Counted from the stretch's first letter, positions 1 to 9,334 are shown. The stretch is DNA of 59,845 bases from Bacillus sp. Marseille-Q3570 (GCF_946151055.1 NZ_CAMGYZ010000023.1:1-59845), one strand, 5' to 3'. A program made the numbers and translations. Notes: generated from the sequence alone by a model not told the origin.

Positions 1-126
1 GGAGCGAGTGCCGATGACGAAGAGATCCGCCGTTCATCTCAGGCCGAAGGCGGAACACGGAAGTGAAGCTCGAGCGCCAATGGTAATTGGGGGCTTCCCC
101 CTGTGAGAGTAGGACGTCGCCGGGCA
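1..126 (+). rRNA. rrf: 5S ribosomal RNA, 3' part (or whole gene with atypical 5' half)
   Basis: The 3' half, from about position 53 to 125, is standard Bacillaceae 5S rRNA: the AACACGGAAGT block, GCGCCAATGGTA and GGGGGCTTCCCCCTGTGAGAG are all present. The 5' part shares the GATGACGAAGAG block, but loop C is about 10 nt longer than usual, and bases 3-12 pair poorly with the 3' strand that should form helix I. A rho-independent terminator follows directly. It is the last gene of an rRNA operon that lies upstream of the window, in the place of B. subtilis rrnA. Confidence 0.85.
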
Positions 127-134
127 ATTAAAAG

Positions 135-161
135 AGAGCAGCTGCAAAGCTGTTCTTTTTT
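135..161 (+). terminator. rRNA operon terminator
   Basis: AGAGCAGCT (135-143) pairs with AGCTGTTCT (148-156, one G-U) around a 4-nt loop and is followed by a T run, 9 nt after the 5S gene. Confidence 0.85.
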
Positions 162-227
162 GTGTTTCAGGAAGAAATGCAGAACTTAGGGAGTTTTCTC
201 TAAGTACATGAAAGTCAAAAGCCAGTA

Positions 228-620
228 CGTTGTACTCAGAGAGCCGTTCGGAGAAAAAGAAAAACCGGATTTTGATGTACTCAGGAAAGCGTTATGAAGT
301 GATCAAAATCGAAAAACCGGATTTTGATGTACTCAGGAAAGCGTTATGAAGTGATCAAAATCGAAAAACCGGATTTTGATGTACTCATGAGAGCGTTATG
401 AAGTGATCAAAATCGAAAAACCGGATTTTGATGTACTCATGAAAGCGTTATGAAGTGATCAAAATCGAAAAACCGGATTTTGATGTACTCATGAGAGCGT
501 TATGAAGTGATCAAAATCGAAAAACCGGATTTTGATGTACTCATGAAAGCGTTATGAAGTGATCAAAATTGAAAAACCGGATTTTGATGTACTCATGAGA
601 GTATTATGAAGTGATCAAAA
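228..620. repeat. Seven-copy 52-bp tandem repeat array
   Basis: Seven nearly identical 52-bp units start at 259, 311, 363, 415, 467, 519 and 571. A decayed partial copy precedes them (228-258). Units run head to tail with no spacers, so this is not a CRISPR array. Each junction contains the inverted repeat ATCAAAATC / GATTTTGAT around a 9-nt loop, so the array could form a row of hairpins. The unit is not a multiple of three and no coding frame spans it. The variable core alternates ATGAGAG and ATGAAAG in units 3 to 7, which suggests amplification as 104-bp dimers. Confidence 0.95.
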
Positions 621-744
621 CAGTAAAAGACGTAAAGTACACAATTACGCCCTGGTTTTACGAAAAAGGTCCATGAAATCTTATTTGATTAATTTTACTA
701 AAATCAGCCGTACACCCTAAACCCAAAACAAAAAATTTCAAAGG

Positions 745-769
745 AAGGTTTTTGTTGAGCAAAAACCTT
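745..769. terminator. Possible bidirectional terminator hairpin
   Basis: AAGGTTTTTG (745-754) and CAAAAACCTT (760-769) form a perfect 10-bp stem with a 5-nt loop. T-rich sequence follows on both strands. The rest of 621-896 is AT-rich and I see no supported gene in it. Confidence 0.5.
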
Positions 770-896
770 TCATTATTTTTAGTACAATCAAATTTCGAAA
801 TAAACAGCTTTAGTTTTAGGGAGACATACACAATTTCTAATGGATCATCATACATTTACGATAGCAACTGATTTTTCAAAAAATTGAATCGGTTTA

Positions 897-926
897 GTAT
901 ATTTTTAATTGTTTGTGGCAACAATG
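897..926 (+). promoter_or_regulatory. sigma-F promoter of csfB
   Basis: The -35 element GTATA (897-901), a 15-nt spacer and the -10 element GGCAACAATG (917-926) match the forespore sigma-F consensus (GYATA, then GGnnAnAnT). It lies 20 nt upstream of csfB, which is a known sigma-F target in B. subtilis. Confidence 0.75.
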
Positions 927-945
927 GGTGATGGAGGTGGGAGAA

Positions 946-1140
946 ATGGAAACCGCAAAAGAACAGAGACCCATGGATATATGTATGGTATGTGAAGAGA
1001 AAAATAACGAGGGAATCTATATTTTCCAACACTTTTTATGCTCAGATTGCGAACAGAGAATGGTTGTTACAGACACTGATGATGAAGAATATCAATATTT
1101 TATAGAAAAGCTGAGAAAAATTAATCAGGTATCGTGTTAA
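946..1140 (+). CDS. csfB: Anti-sigma-G factor Gin (CsfB)
   Basis: This 64-residue protein has the CsfB/Gin layout: a zinc-binding CMVC pair near residue 13, a CSDC pair near residue 33, and a charged C-terminus. In B. subtilis Gin is made in the forespore under sigma-F and binds sigma-G (and sigma-E) to prevent premature activity. I chose the ATG at 946 because GGAGGTGG (933-940) precedes it at good spacing and it gives exactly the B. subtilis length. A longer frame from 913 would start inside the promoter. The gene stands alone between a sigma-F promoter and a terminator. In B. subtilis xpaC and yaaN follow; here yaaO does. Confidence 0.9.
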   Translation: METAKEQRPMDICMVCEEKNNEGIYIFQHFLCSDCEQRMVVTDTDDEEYQYFIEKLRKINQVSC

Positions 1141-1141
1141 A

Positions 1142-1166
1142 GCAGGTGGATGGACGCCTGTTTTTT
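1142..1166 (+). terminator. csfB terminator
   Basis: GCAGGTG (1142-1148) pairs with CGCCTGT (1155-1161), with two G-U pairs, and is followed by six T, immediately after the csfB stop. Confidence 0.7.
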
Positions 1167-1292
1167 ATTTTGTGTTTATAGAACCCTGGGTGACTATGTT
1201 CTGCCTGTCTTTTAGGATTGACCTCGCAAATGACCTGAAATATCTGCTAAAATGAGGGAGGATTACTTTTCATAGAATCGGATGGATGAAGT

Positions 1293-2726
1293 TTGAGACA
1301 CTTACACACACCATTAATTGATAAATTGCGTGAGCATTATGATAAAGCGGAATTTTCCTTTCATGTGCCAGGTCATAAATTCGGGAAGTTGATGCCGAGC
1401 AAGGATTGGGCTCATAATCTTCTTACGCTTGATGCAACTGAACTCACAGGATTGGATGATCTTCATGATGCGACTGATGTAATCAAAGAGGCACAGGCAT
1501 TGACTGCCTCCTTTTATGGAGCAGATAAAAGTTATTTTCTCATCAATGGGACGACCGTCGGCAACCTGGCGATGATTCTGACTACATGTAAACCTGATGC
1601 AAAGGTGCTTGTGCAGCGGAACTGTCATAAGTCGATCATGAATGGGATCCAGTTAGCTGGTGCAAGACCAGTGATGTTATCCCCTGAAATGGACCGAGAG
1701 ACGGGTATTGCAACTGGAATTACATTGGACCAGGTAAAAGAGGCTTTCCTGCACGATCAACATATTGATGCAGTCATTCTCACGAACCCTAATTATTACG
1801 GGATGACAAAGGATTTGCGTGATATTATTTCATTCATACATAAAAGGAACGTTCCTGTTCTTATAGATGAAGCACATGGGGCACATTTTTCAATAGGAAC
1901 TCCTTTCCCGCCTTCCTCACTGTCGATGGGTGCTGATATCGTCGTCCAATCTGCGCACAAGACTCTGCCAGCAATGACGATGGCTTCGTTCCTTCATGTC
2001 AAAACAGAACGTATTGACGTTGAGCTTTTGGAAGAGAATTTGCAAATTTTACAGTCAAGCAGCCCGTCTTACGTCTTGATGGCGTCTTTGGATTATGCAC
2101 GCTCATATATCGAAAGTTTGGAAGAACAAGATATCAAGCACATTTTAGAGCGTATCGAAATAGTAAAGCAACGACTAAACAGAATCCCGCAAATCAAAGT
2201 CATCCAGCATACAAACGAATCAGATTGGTTTGACCCGCTTAAATTGATTATCCAGTCTAAAACATCTTTATCTGGATTTGAAATGCAAGCCATTTTTGAA
2301 GAGGAGGGTATTTATTCGGAGCTTGCTGATCCTTACAATGTCCTTTTCATTTTCCCGCTTGCACCGCTTGAGCGTATCGAGGAGCTTGCCTCTTTAATTG
2401 CACATACACTAAGTAGTTATGAAACGGTTGAGCGTGAAATCGTGACTTTCGATCGATTTCCTTCCATTACGGAATTGGCGTTGACGGATAAGGAACTAAA
2501 AGCTTCAAAAACGAAAAAATGCCCACTAGAAGAGGCAGTCGATGAGATAAGCGCTGAAACGATCGTACCTTATCCCCCAGGTATTCCGATCATCATGAAA
2601 GGTGAAAAGATAACGGAATCCCACGTTAAGTATTGTCATTTCCTTCTTCAAAAAGGAGCCAGATTTCAGGGGACGGACCTTAAAGATATACATGTAGTCG
2701 AAACACAACAGGAAACTCGGAGGTAA
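1293..2726 (+). CDS. yaaO: Orn/Lys/Arg decarboxylase family PLP enzyme YaaO
   Basis: This is a 477-residue fold-type I PLP enzyme of the ornithine/lysine/arginine decarboxylase family. The catalytic lysine is K223 in [10 protein letters not shown], and the cofactor aspartate is in IDEAHGAHF. The substrate is not certain, since the B. subtilis orthologue YaaO is a putative lysine or arginine decarboxylase. Translation starts at TTG, because an in-frame TGA (1287-1289) lies just upstream; the ribosome-binding site is weak. It is followed 4 nt later by tmk, so the two are probably co-transcribed. Confidence 0.88.
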   Translation: MRHLHTPLIDKLREHYDKAEFSFHVPGHKFGKLMPSKDWAHNLLTLDATELTGLDDLHDATDVIKEAQALTASFYGADKSYFLINGTTVGNLAMILTTCKPDAKVLVQRNCHKSIMNGIQLAGARPVMLSPEMDRETGIATGITLDQVKEAFLHDQHIDAVILTNPNYYGMTKDLRDIISFIHKRNVPVLIDEAHGAHFSIGTPFPPSSLSMGADIVVQSAHKTLPAMTMASFLHVKTERIDVELLEENLQILQSSSPSYVLMASLDYARSYIESLEEQDIKHILERIEIVKQRLNRIPQIKVIQHTNESDWFDPLKLIIQSKTSLSGFEMQAIFEEEGIYSELADPYNVLFIFPLAPLERIEELASLIAHTLSSYETVEREIVTFDRFPSITELALTDKELKASKTKKCPLEEAVDEISAETIVPYPPGIPIIMKGEKITESHVKYCHFLLQKGARFQGTDLKDIHVVETQQETRR

Positions 2727-2730
2727 CAGC

Positions 2731-3366
2731 ATGCAAAACGGATTATTTATTACATTTGAAGGTCCAGAGGGTGCCGGAAAAACAACCATCATTAAACAAA
2801 TCGAGAAAGAAGTATCCAAACAGATCCAGGTGCTTTGTACTCGTGAGCCGGGAGGGATCGACATTGCTGAACAAATCCGATCGGTGATCTTGAATCCGGA
2901 AAACACAAAGATGGATGGTCGGACAGAAGCGTTGCTTTATGCAGCTGCGAGAAGACAACATCTTGTCGAAAAAGTCATCCCGGCTATAGAGGAAGGTAAG
3001 CTGGTTCTTTGCGATCGATTCATTGACAGCAGCCTTGCGTATCAAGGGTATGCCCGAGGTCTTGGTATTGAAGAGGTCTATTCAATAAACCGTTTCGCGA
3101 CAGAGGACCGGATGCCGGATTTGACAGTGTATTTTGATCTATCACCTGAAGTTGGATTAAGTCGGATTGATGACAATGAACAACGAGAAAAGAATCGGCT
3201 CGATCTAGAGAAAATGGAATTTCATAAGAAGGTGCAGGAAGGTTACAAGCGTGTCCTGGGTATGTTTCCAGATCGTATGGTCGTGGTAAATGCCGAGCAG
3301 CCGATTGAAAAAGTCTATCAGGATGTGCTTGCGTTGATCGAGATGAAACTTGGTGAGATAAATTAG
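2731..3366 (+). CDS. tmk: Thymidylate kinase
   Basis: Thymidylate kinase phosphorylates dTMP to dTDP for DNA synthesis. The 211-residue protein has the P-loop GPEGAGKT (residues 11-18), the TREPGG motif near residue 38, the nucleotide-binding DRF motif near residue 95 and the LID-like REKNR segment near 151. AGGTAAC precedes the ATG. It sits 4 nt after yaaO and upstream of the darA-yaaR-holB replication-linked genes, as in B. subtilis. Confidence 0.97.
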   Translation: MQNGLFITFEGPEGAGKTTIIKQIEKEVSKQIQVLCTREPGGIDIAEQIRSVILNPENTKMDGRTEALLYAAARRQHLVEKVIPAIEEGKLVLCDRFIDSSLAYQGYARGLGIEEVYSINRFATEDRMPDLTVYFDLSPEVGLSRIDDNEQREKNRLDLEKMEFHKKVQEGYKRVLGMFPDRMVVVNAEQPIEKVYQDVLALIEMKLGEIN

Positions 3367-3505
3367 GGTGTAACTGTTATAATAGTATAAAGAACATTCT
3401 AGTATATAATTTTTTATCAACATTTTCAGGTACATTCAACACGGATTTAAAAAGAGGAAAATATAATATAGAGAGAATAGTATTAACATAAAGGTAAATT
3501 GTTGA

Positions 3506-3850
<345 letters not shown>

Positions 3851-3861
3851 GAGGCATCATT

Positions 3862-4302
3862 ATGAAAGTAGGACAAGAGCTTCGTACGACTGTGGAACAA
3901 CGCATCCAGGATGGTGTCAAGCCCCAGGTCAAGTCTGGGAAGTTCGAATCAGTGGTACAAGCCCAACAACAGAAACTCCAAAGTGAACAATTGACACAAT
4001 TACTAAGTAAAATAGATCGACAAGGTCAACGATTGTTGAAATTACAAACATTAAGTGATCTTAGAGAGTATAAACAGCTTGTGAAAAAATTTGTGAAAGA
4101 AACAGTTGAATTCGGCATGAATCTGAAAAAATCGAGAAGCTGGAATGGACACGGTAATTTAGAAACGATGCATTTAATAGAACAAATCGATGAAGAGTTG
4201 ATGACGCTTACAGATGAGCTCGTTTCCCGTGAAGGCAAATCGATTGATATCCTAAGCCGGATTGGAGAAATCAAAGGTTTGCTCGTGAATTTGTATACGT
4301 AG
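3862..4302 (+). CDS. yaaR: YaaR family protein (DUF327)
   Basis: A 146-residue, highly charged, largely helical protein of the YaaR/DUF327 family, conserved between darA and holB in Bacilli. No enzymatic motif, signal peptide or membrane segment is visible, and its role is unknown. It starts 11 nt after darA with TAGGAGG as ribosome-binding site, and holB follows after 16 nt, so it is probably in the tmk/darA-to-yabA transcript. Confidence 0.85.
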   Translation: MKVGQELRTTVEQRIQDGVKPQVKSGKFESVVQAQQQKLQSEQLTQLLSKIDRQGQRLLKLQTLSDLREYKQLVKKFVKETVEFGMNLKKSRSWNGHGNLETMHLIEQIDEELMTLTDELVSREGKSIDILSRIGEIKGLLVNLYT

Positions 4303-4318
4303 AAAAGAGTCGATTGTA

Positions 4319-5305
4319 ATGGAATGGAATACACTCGCACAAAGACAACCTTACGTCGTAAAACTACTGACCAACAGCATAAAGAAAGAACGGCTGGCAC
4401 ATGCTTATCTGTTCAAAGGCAATAAAGGAACGGGGAAAAAGAAGATATCACTCCATTTGACGAAAGCCTATTTCTGTCGAGTAAGAAAGGATAGTGAACC
4501 CTGTGGTGAATGTCCGGATTGTAAACGGATCGATTCAGGAAATCATCCTGATGTACACTTGGTCGAGCCAGATGGGCAATCGATCAAAATCGAACAAATC
4601 CGGCATCTCCAGAAAGAATTTTCTTATTTAGGACTTGAGTCCAAATCAAAAGCTTACATTCTTGAACATGCGGAACGAATGACGAATCAAGCAGCAAACA
4701 GCTTGTTGAAATTTTTAGAAGAACCTGGTCAAGAAACGATTGCCATATTACTGACAGAGAACCCACAACAGCTTCTTGACACCATTCGTTCCCGATGCCA
4801 GATTTTAACCTTTGCCCCGCAGTCACAAAATGAATTGATCGAGGCACTCACTGAGAAAGATTATTCCAACCAGCTTGCACGTACTGCAGCAGCATTGACG
4901 AACGACCAGGCAGAAGCGGAGGAATATCTGAATGATGAGTGGTTTGTAATAGCTAGAAAGAACGTGTTAAAATTAGGAGAAGAGCTTTTTGAGAGACCCC
5001 AACGTGCACTTCTCGCTCTTAACGAATATTGGAATCCCCATTTCAAAGAAAAACAACAGGTCGAAATTGGCTTGGATTTGTTGTTGATTTGGTATAAAGA
5101 TGTTTTTCTTACGCAATTAGAAGAAGAACATTCGATCGTTTACAGCGATCATCAAAATATATTATCCGTCCAAGCGCTACAAAGCTCTCAAAGCCGTGTG
5201 CGCAATCAAATGCTGCATATTCTTGAGGCTAAGCGACGTTTGAACGCAAATATGAATCTTCAGTTGTTGATGGAGCAATTAGTGCTTAGATTGCAGGAGG
5301 GATAA
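4319..5305 (+). CDS. holB: DNA polymerase III delta' subunit
   Basis: This 328-residue clamp-loader subunit belongs to the DnaX/HolB AAA+ family and helps load the beta clamp at replication forks. Visible features are the P-loop-like GNKGTGKK near residue 34, a zinc-binding cysteine cluster (C near 52, then CGECPDC near 62-68), the NSLLKFLEEP motif near 126-135 and the SRC arginine-finger motif near 159. The length matches B. subtilis HolB. It lies in the conserved yaaR-holB-ricT-yabA series. Confidence 0.95.
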   Translation: MEWNTLAQRQPYVVKLLTNSIKKERLAHAYLFKGNKGTGKKKISLHLTKAYFCRVRKDSEPCGECPDCKRIDSGNHPDVHLVEPDGQSIKIEQIRHLQKEFSYLGLESKSKAYILEHAERMTNQAANSLLKFLEEPGQETIAILLTENPQQLLDTIRSRCQILTFAPQSQNELIEALTEKDYSNQLARTAAALTNDQAEAEEYLNDEWFVIARKNVLKLGEELFERPQRALLALNEYWNPHFKEKQQVEIGLDLLLIWYKDVFLTQLEEEHSIVYSDHQNILSVQALQSSQSRVRNQMLHILEAKRRLNANMNLQLLMEQLVLRLQEG

Positions 5306-5310
5306 ACCTA

Positions 5311-6135
5311 GTGTATGAGGTAATTGGTGTCCGTTTTAAGAAAGCGGGTAAAATATATTATTTTGATCCAGGTGACCTTGAGATAGATGTCAATACATTC
5401 GTCATTGTCGAAACCGCCAGAGGTATTGAATACGGGAAGACAGTCCTTGCGAAAAAGCAAGTGGATGAAAACGATGTCGTTCTTCCGTTGAAGAAAGTCG
5501 TACGAATCGCGAATACGAAGGATCAAATTTCAGTTCAAGAGAACAAAGACGCTGCGAAAGAAGCGTTTGATGTATGTGTGAAGAAAATCGATGAGCATGA
5601 TCTTGATATGAAGCTTGTCGATGTTGAATATACATTCGATCGGAACAAAGTCATCTTTTACTTCACAGCAGACGGCCGGGTCGATTTCCGTGAATTGGTG
5701 AAAGACCTGGCATCTATTTTCCGGACGCGGATCGAGCTGCGGCAGATCGGTGTCAGAGATGAAGCAAAAATGCTTGGCGGAATAGGGCCATGTGGACGAC
5801 TGCTTTGCTGTTCAACCTTTTTAGGAGACTTTGAACCCGTATCGATCAAGATGGCCAAAGATCAAAACCTATCATTGAATCCAGCAAAAATATCTGGATT
5901 ATGCGGTAGACTGATGTGTTGTTTAAAATATGAAAACGATGATTATGAAACCGCAAAAAAGGAGCTTCCCGACATTGGAGAAGAAATTCACACAGCGCAT
6001 GGTAACGGAAAAGTAGTCGGTCTGAACATTTTAGAGCGTTTAGTGCAAGTGGACCTTTACGAACGTGAACGTGTGATTGAATACACCCTCGATGAGCTTA
6101 TAAAGGAAGGCTCCGTTTCACAAGCTACAGAGTAA
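5311..6135 (+). CDS. ricT: PSP1-domain protein RicT (YaaT)
   Basis: A 274-residue PSP1-domain protein. In B. subtilis RicT forms the RicA-RicF-RicT complex, which carries iron-sulfur clusters and guides RNase Y maturation of mRNAs; it also stimulates the sporulation phosphorelay, biofilm formation and competence. The conserved cysteine motifs are present as GPCGRLLCC near residue 160 and GLCGRLMCC near residue 200. Translation starts at GTG (5311) after GGAGGG, and the gene begins 6 nt after holB. Normal length, no sign of damage. Confidence 0.93.
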   Translation: MYEVIGVRFKKAGKIYYFDPGDLEIDVNTFVIVETARGIEYGKTVLAKKQVDENDVVLPLKKVVRIANTKDQISVQENKDAAKEAFDVCVKKIDEHDLDMKLVDVEYTFDRNKVIFYFTADGRVDFRELVKDLASIFRTRIELRQIGVRDEAKMLGGIGPCGRLLCCSTFLGDFEPVSIKMAKDQNLSLNPAKISGLCGRLMCCLKYENDDYETAKKELPDIGEEIHTAHGNGKVVGLNILERLVQVDLYERERVIEYTLDELIKEGSVSQATE

Positions 6136-6147
6136 CGGGGTGAAGCC

Positions 6148-6504
6148 GTGGATAAAAAAGAAATCTTCTCAAGAGTAAGTGAAATGGAAGAGCAAATCGG
6201 AAGTTTATACAAGCAATTGGGAGATCTGAAAAACCAATTGGCTGCTCTATTAGAAGAAAATCATCATTTGGAAATTGAGAATCGTAACTTGAGAAGCCGT
6301 TTGGAAAGGGATAAGCAGCCCGTCGGAGGACAAGCCTCTTCGAAGAAAAACGATTCACAAAAGCATGTTCCTGATATTGGTGAAGGATTTGATACACTGG
6401 CACGTTTGTATCAAGAAGGATTCCATATATGCAACCTTCACTACGGAAGTATACGGACGGAAGGGGACTGTCTGTTCTGTCTGTCTTTTCTCAATAAGAA
6501 ATAA
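6148..6504 (+). CDS. yabA: DNA replication initiation control protein YabA
   Basis: A 118-residue negative regulator of replication initiation; B. subtilis YabA binds DnaA and the beta clamp DnaN. It has an N-terminal leucine-zipper-like coiled coil (about residues 5-60), a variable linker, and a C-terminal zinc-binding domain with HICNLH and CLFC (about 92-112). Start is GTG, 12 nt after ricT. Its place after holB and ricT is conserved. A terminator follows. Confidence 0.94.
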   Translation: MDKKEIFSRVSEMEEQIGSLYKQLGDLKNQLAALLEENHHLEIENRNLRSRLERDKQPVGGQASSKKNDSQKHVPDIGEGFDTLARLYQEGFHICNLHYGSIRTEGDCLFCLSFLNKK

Positions 6505-6531
6505 ATGATGATTCCTCTGATTGATTTGATA

Positions 6532-6568
6532 GAGGCTGAGCTGTGATTTTCGTAGTTCAGCCTCTTTT
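6532..6568 (+). terminator. Terminator after yabA
   Basis: GAGGCTGA (6532-6539) pairs with TCAGCCTC (6557-6564), followed by four T. It ends the holB-ricT-yabA transcript. Confidence 0.75.
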
Positions 6569-6715
6569 GTTACTATAAAGAACTCTATTGGAGTTTTTGA
6601 AAGCGGAATTCGCGACATTTCAACGAGACCCCCCACACTTGGATTTCGCAAACAAATATTTAAAACCTACATAATTGAGCATAAAACAAATTAAAAAGTT
6701 CTGAAAGGATCTAGT

Positions 6716-7453
6716 ATGATGTCGATAGAGCTATTTGATGATGAGCGGGTAGATTATATCGTTCAAGATAAGCTGAAAATAATACAAAGTCCCTCGGTGT
6801 TCACTTTTTCATTAGATGCTGTCTTGTTGGCAAATTTCGTCTACGTCCCAATTCAAAAAGGGAGACTATTGGACTTATGTACAGGAACAGGTGCTGTGCC
6901 ACTGGTTCTATCAAGACGTACTAAAGGATCGATCACCGGTGTAGAAATCCAGGAAAAGCTTGTAAGTATGGCGGAACGAAGCGTAAGACTCAACAATCTT
7001 GAAGGACGTATTCAAATCGAACATGAAGATATCCTGGATTATGAACAGAAGTCTGATCAAGGGTTTGATATTGTAACCTGTAACCCGCCTTATTTTGATA
7101 CAAAGAATCCAGTCGGTCATAATGAAAATGAACATGTAGCGATTGCACGGCATGAAATTTTTTGTTCGCTCGAAGATATCGTAAGGGTAGCGGCTAAGAA
7201 TCTTCGGAATGGTGGAAAAGCAGCGTTTGTCCATAGACCGGAACGATTGATGGATCTGCTTTTCTTGATGCGTCAGTACAAGGTAGAACCGAAACGCTTG
7301 CAGTTCGTCTATCCAAAGCAAGGGAAGGATGCCAATATGGTGCTTGTTGAAGGCACAAAGGGTGGAAAGCCTGATTTGAAACTGCTTCCTCCATTGACCG
7401 TTTATAATCAAGAGAATGAATATACTGAGAAGGTCAGAAAAGCATATGAGTAG
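6716..7453 (+). CDS. trmN: tRNA1(Val) adenine(37)-N6-methyltransferase family protein (YabB/TrmN6)
   Basis: A 245-residue class I SAM-dependent methyltransferase. The SAM motif [13 protein letters not shown] lies near residue 52 and the catalytic N6-adenine motif NPPYF near residue 122. Its E. coli homologue (YfiC/TrmN6) methylates A37 of tRNA-Val; the exact substrate here is inferred. Two adjacent ATG codons (6716 and 6719) can serve as start. Its end overlaps yazA, and rsmI follows, forming an RNA-modification cluster conserved in B. subtilis. Confidence 0.88.
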   Translation: MMSIELFDDERVDYIVQDKLKIIQSPSVFTFSLDAVLLANFVYVPIQKGRLLDLCTGTGAVPLVLSRRTKGSITGVEIQEKLVSMAERSVRLNNLEGRIQIEHEDILDYEQKSDQGFDIVTCNPPYFDTKNPVGHNENEHVAIARHEIFCSLEDIVRVAAKNLRNGGKAAFVHRPERLMDLLFLMRQYKVEPKRLQFVYPKQGKDANMVLVEGTKGGKPDLKLLPPLTVYNQENEYTEKVRKAYE

Positions 7454-7730
7454 GGACCCTCGGTATTGCGTATATATTTTAGAATGCTGCGATGGCACCC
7501 TGTATACTGGATATACGAATAATATCGATAAACGGCTGATTGCACACCAACAAGGAAAAGGGGCAAAATACACAAGAGGTCGGACCCCTGTAGAACTTGT
7601 GTATCTGGAACACCACTTGACGAAATCTGAAGCGCTTAAAGCAGAATATCAGATCAAGCAGCTGAACAAAAAAGAGAAAAAGCGCTTGATTTACACGAAG
7701 GAGCAATTGAATCATGTGGAATCAACATAG
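7446..7730 (+). CDS. yazA: GIY-YIG nuclease-domain protein YazA
   Basis: A 94-residue single-domain GIY-YIG protein of the YazA/YhbQ family. The motif occurs as [18 protein letters not shown] near residues 7-24, followed by the conserved arginine (KRL) and a GAKYTRGR segment. These small proteins resemble the UvrC nuclease domain but their role is unsettled. I chose the ATG at 7446, which overlaps the trmN stop (ATGAGTAG) and lies downstream of AGAAGG. It overlaps rsmI by 17 nt, so translation is coupled. Confidence 0.87.
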   Translation: MSRDPRYCVYILECCDGTLYTGYTNNIDKRLIAHQQGKGAKYTRGRTPVELVYLEHHLTKSEALKAEYQIKQLNKKEKKRLIYTKEQLNHVEST

Positions 7731-8589
7731 CTATAATGCAGAGGGAAGGACAGGTTCCCTTGTAATCGTCCCTACGCCCATTGGTAATCTGGAAGATATG
7801 ACATTCCGGGCTATTCAACAACTGAAAGAGGCAGATTTGATCGCATGTGAAGATACTCGGCAAACAAAAAAGTTGTGCAACCATTTCGATATTCCTACAC
7901 CTCTTGTCAGCTATCATGAACATAACAAGATGAAAAGTGGAGATAAACTTCTTGGTCAGCTTCAAAACGGTGATACCATTGCATTGGTCAGTGATGCCGG
8001 AATGCCTGGTATTTCTGATCCTGGTTATGAGTTGGTGAAGCAATGTGTAGAAAATCAGATTCCGGTCATTCCTTTACCAGGAGCTAATGCTGCCCTTCCT
8101 TCACTGGTTTCTTCTGGTCTACCAACTGATCACTTTTACTTTTACGGATTCCTTCCAAGGGACAAGAAGACTAGAAAAGAAGAACTCGATTATCTAGCCT
8201 CGGTTCGGGATTCAGTCATTTTATATGAATCGCCTCACAGGATAAAAGAAACACTGAAAAAATTAGCAGAGGTGTTTGGAGCGGATCGGAAAGTTTCGAT
8301 AAATAGGGAATTGACTAAGAAATATGAAGAAATCATCCGCGGTAATTTAGAGGAATTACAGAAATGGAGTGAGCAGGAACAAATCAGAGGAGAATTTTGC
8401 ATAATAATAGAAGGAACAGGGGAAATCGCTCAAGAAACCGATCAGTGGTGGTTGAAGCTTTCGATCGTCGAGCACATTGAACATTATATAAATGAAGAGA
8501 AGATGTCGAGTAAAGCTGCTATTAAACAAGTAGCTGCGGATCGCGGCTTACCGAAACGTGAAGTATACCAAATGTATCACGTTCAATGA
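7714..8589 (+). CDS. rsmI: 16S rRNA (cytidine(1402)-2'-O)-methyltransferase
   Basis: A 291-residue tetrapyrrole-methylase-fold enzyme that 2'-O-methylates C1402 in the 16S decoding centre. Family motifs are visible: VPTPIGNLEDMTFRA near residues 19-33, ACEDTRQT near 47, DAGMPGISDPG near 95-105, and the ESPHR motif near 171. The N-terminal 15 residues precede the fold and may be an overlap-driven extension. It is the last gene of trmN-yazA-rsmI. The gap to abrB holds a decayed repeat-like stretch (8631-8690). Confidence 0.95.
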   Translation: MWNQHSYNAEGRTGSLVIVPTPIGNLEDMTFRAIQQLKEADLIACEDTRQTKKLCNHFDIPTPLVSYHEHNKMKSGDKLLGQLQNGDTIALVSDAGMPGISDPGYELVKQCVENQIPVIPLPGANAALPSLVSSGLPTDHFYFYGFLPRDKKTRKEELDYLASVRDSVILYESPHRIKETLKKLAEVFGADRKVSINRELTKKYEEIIRGNLEELQKWSEQEQIRGEFCIIIEGTGEIAQETDQWWLKLSIVEHIEHYINEEKMSSKAAIKQVAADRGLPKREVYQMYHVQ

Positions 8590-8721
8590 ACAATTGTTAT
8601 CATATAGGTTGTAGTGTTTATAAGAGGGAATATACCTTCTTTCCGAGGCCGTTCGACCTCCTCCGGGTCTCACTTAGCTAGCTGTCGCATATTTCCAATT
8701 GGAAACTTAAACCAACAGATG

Positions 8722-8756
8722 AAAAAAGGGTTGGCTCCACTGAGGGCCAACCCTTT
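8722..8756 (-). terminator. abrB terminator
   Basis: On the minus strand AAAGGGTTGGC (8756-8746) pairs with GCCAACCCTTT (8735-8725), followed by T residues. It lies 10 nt after the abrB stop. Confidence 0.9.
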
Positions 8757-8766
8757 CGTCATACGA

Positions 8767-9051
8767 TTATTTTGCTTTTGAAACGTAATCGTCTAGCTCT
8801 TTCATGATTTGCTCTGCACCTTCACGGCTTAGAATGATTCTTCCGTCCGCAATAGAAAGGTTGTCATCAGATACCTCTCCAGTAACCTGGCAAGTCATGT
8901 TCGGCTTGTATTTTTTAAGAACAATACGGTCATCGTCAACATAGATTTCAAGAGCATCTTTTTCTGCGATTCCAAGTGTACGACGAAGTTCAATCGGAAT
9001 CACCACGCGACCTAATTCATCAACCTTACGAACAATACCTGTAGATTTCAT
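8767..9051 (-). CDS. abrB: Transition-state regulator AbrB
   Basis: This 94-residue DNA-binding protein is the global transition-state regulator that represses sporulation, biofilm and antibiotic genes during growth. The N-terminal swapped-hairpin DNA-binding domain covers residues 1-50 (STGIVRKVDELGRVVIPIEL), followed by the C-terminal multimerisation region. Length and sequence are close to B. subtilis AbrB. It is the only clear minus-strand gene here, as in B. subtilis. Its promoter region contains a Spo0A box, consistent with repression by Spo0A~P. Confidence 0.97.
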   Translation of the reverse strand: MKSTGIVRKVDELGRVVIPIELRRTLGIAEKDALEIYVDDDRIVLKKYKPNMTCQVTGEVSDDNLSIADGRIILSREGAEQIMKELDDYVSKAK

Positions 9052-9114
9052 AATAATAAATCTCCTCTCTTGTTTTTCCTGTTTTTTGACCTGATTCTAT
9101 GTTTATCGCCATTA

Positions 9115-9121
9115 TTCGACA
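9115..9121 (-). promoter_or_regulatory. Spo0A box in the abrB promoter region
   Basis: The minus strand reads TGTCGAA inside TTTTTGTCGAATAATG, the classical 0A box context of B. subtilis abrB. It lies about 10 nt downstream of the predicted transcription start, where bound Spo0A~P would block transcription. Confidence 0.75.
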
Positions 9122-9138
9122 AAAACTATTATGCCCTA

Positions 9139-9167
9139 ATAATACCAGCGATTCCCAAACTCGTCAA
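9139..9167 (-). promoter_or_regulatory. sigma-A promoter of abrB
   Basis: Minus strand: -35 TTGACG (9167-9162), 17-nt spacer, -10 TATTAT (9144-9139). It is followed by the 0A box at 9121-9115 and then the abrB start at 9051. Confidence 0.8.
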
Positions 9168-9334
9168 TCATTTTCTTTGATGAAAATATTTGCAATTTCT
9201 GTAAACTAGATACAAATATCGAGTTGACGCTTATCTTGAGGTGCCGATTGTTTGGGATTTCCAAATCCGGTTGTCTTTACCAGGAAAATTATACTAAAAA
9301 ATTTTTAATTACTAATAACCTAAAAGTATTATAC

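Noticed and set aside
259-620. CRISPR array
   Set aside because: The repeats are contiguous with no unique spacers, and no cas genes are in the window.
658-855. Minus-strand 65-codon frame before csfB
   Set aside because: It runs across a terminator-like hairpin, has no ribosome-binding site and no recognisable family.
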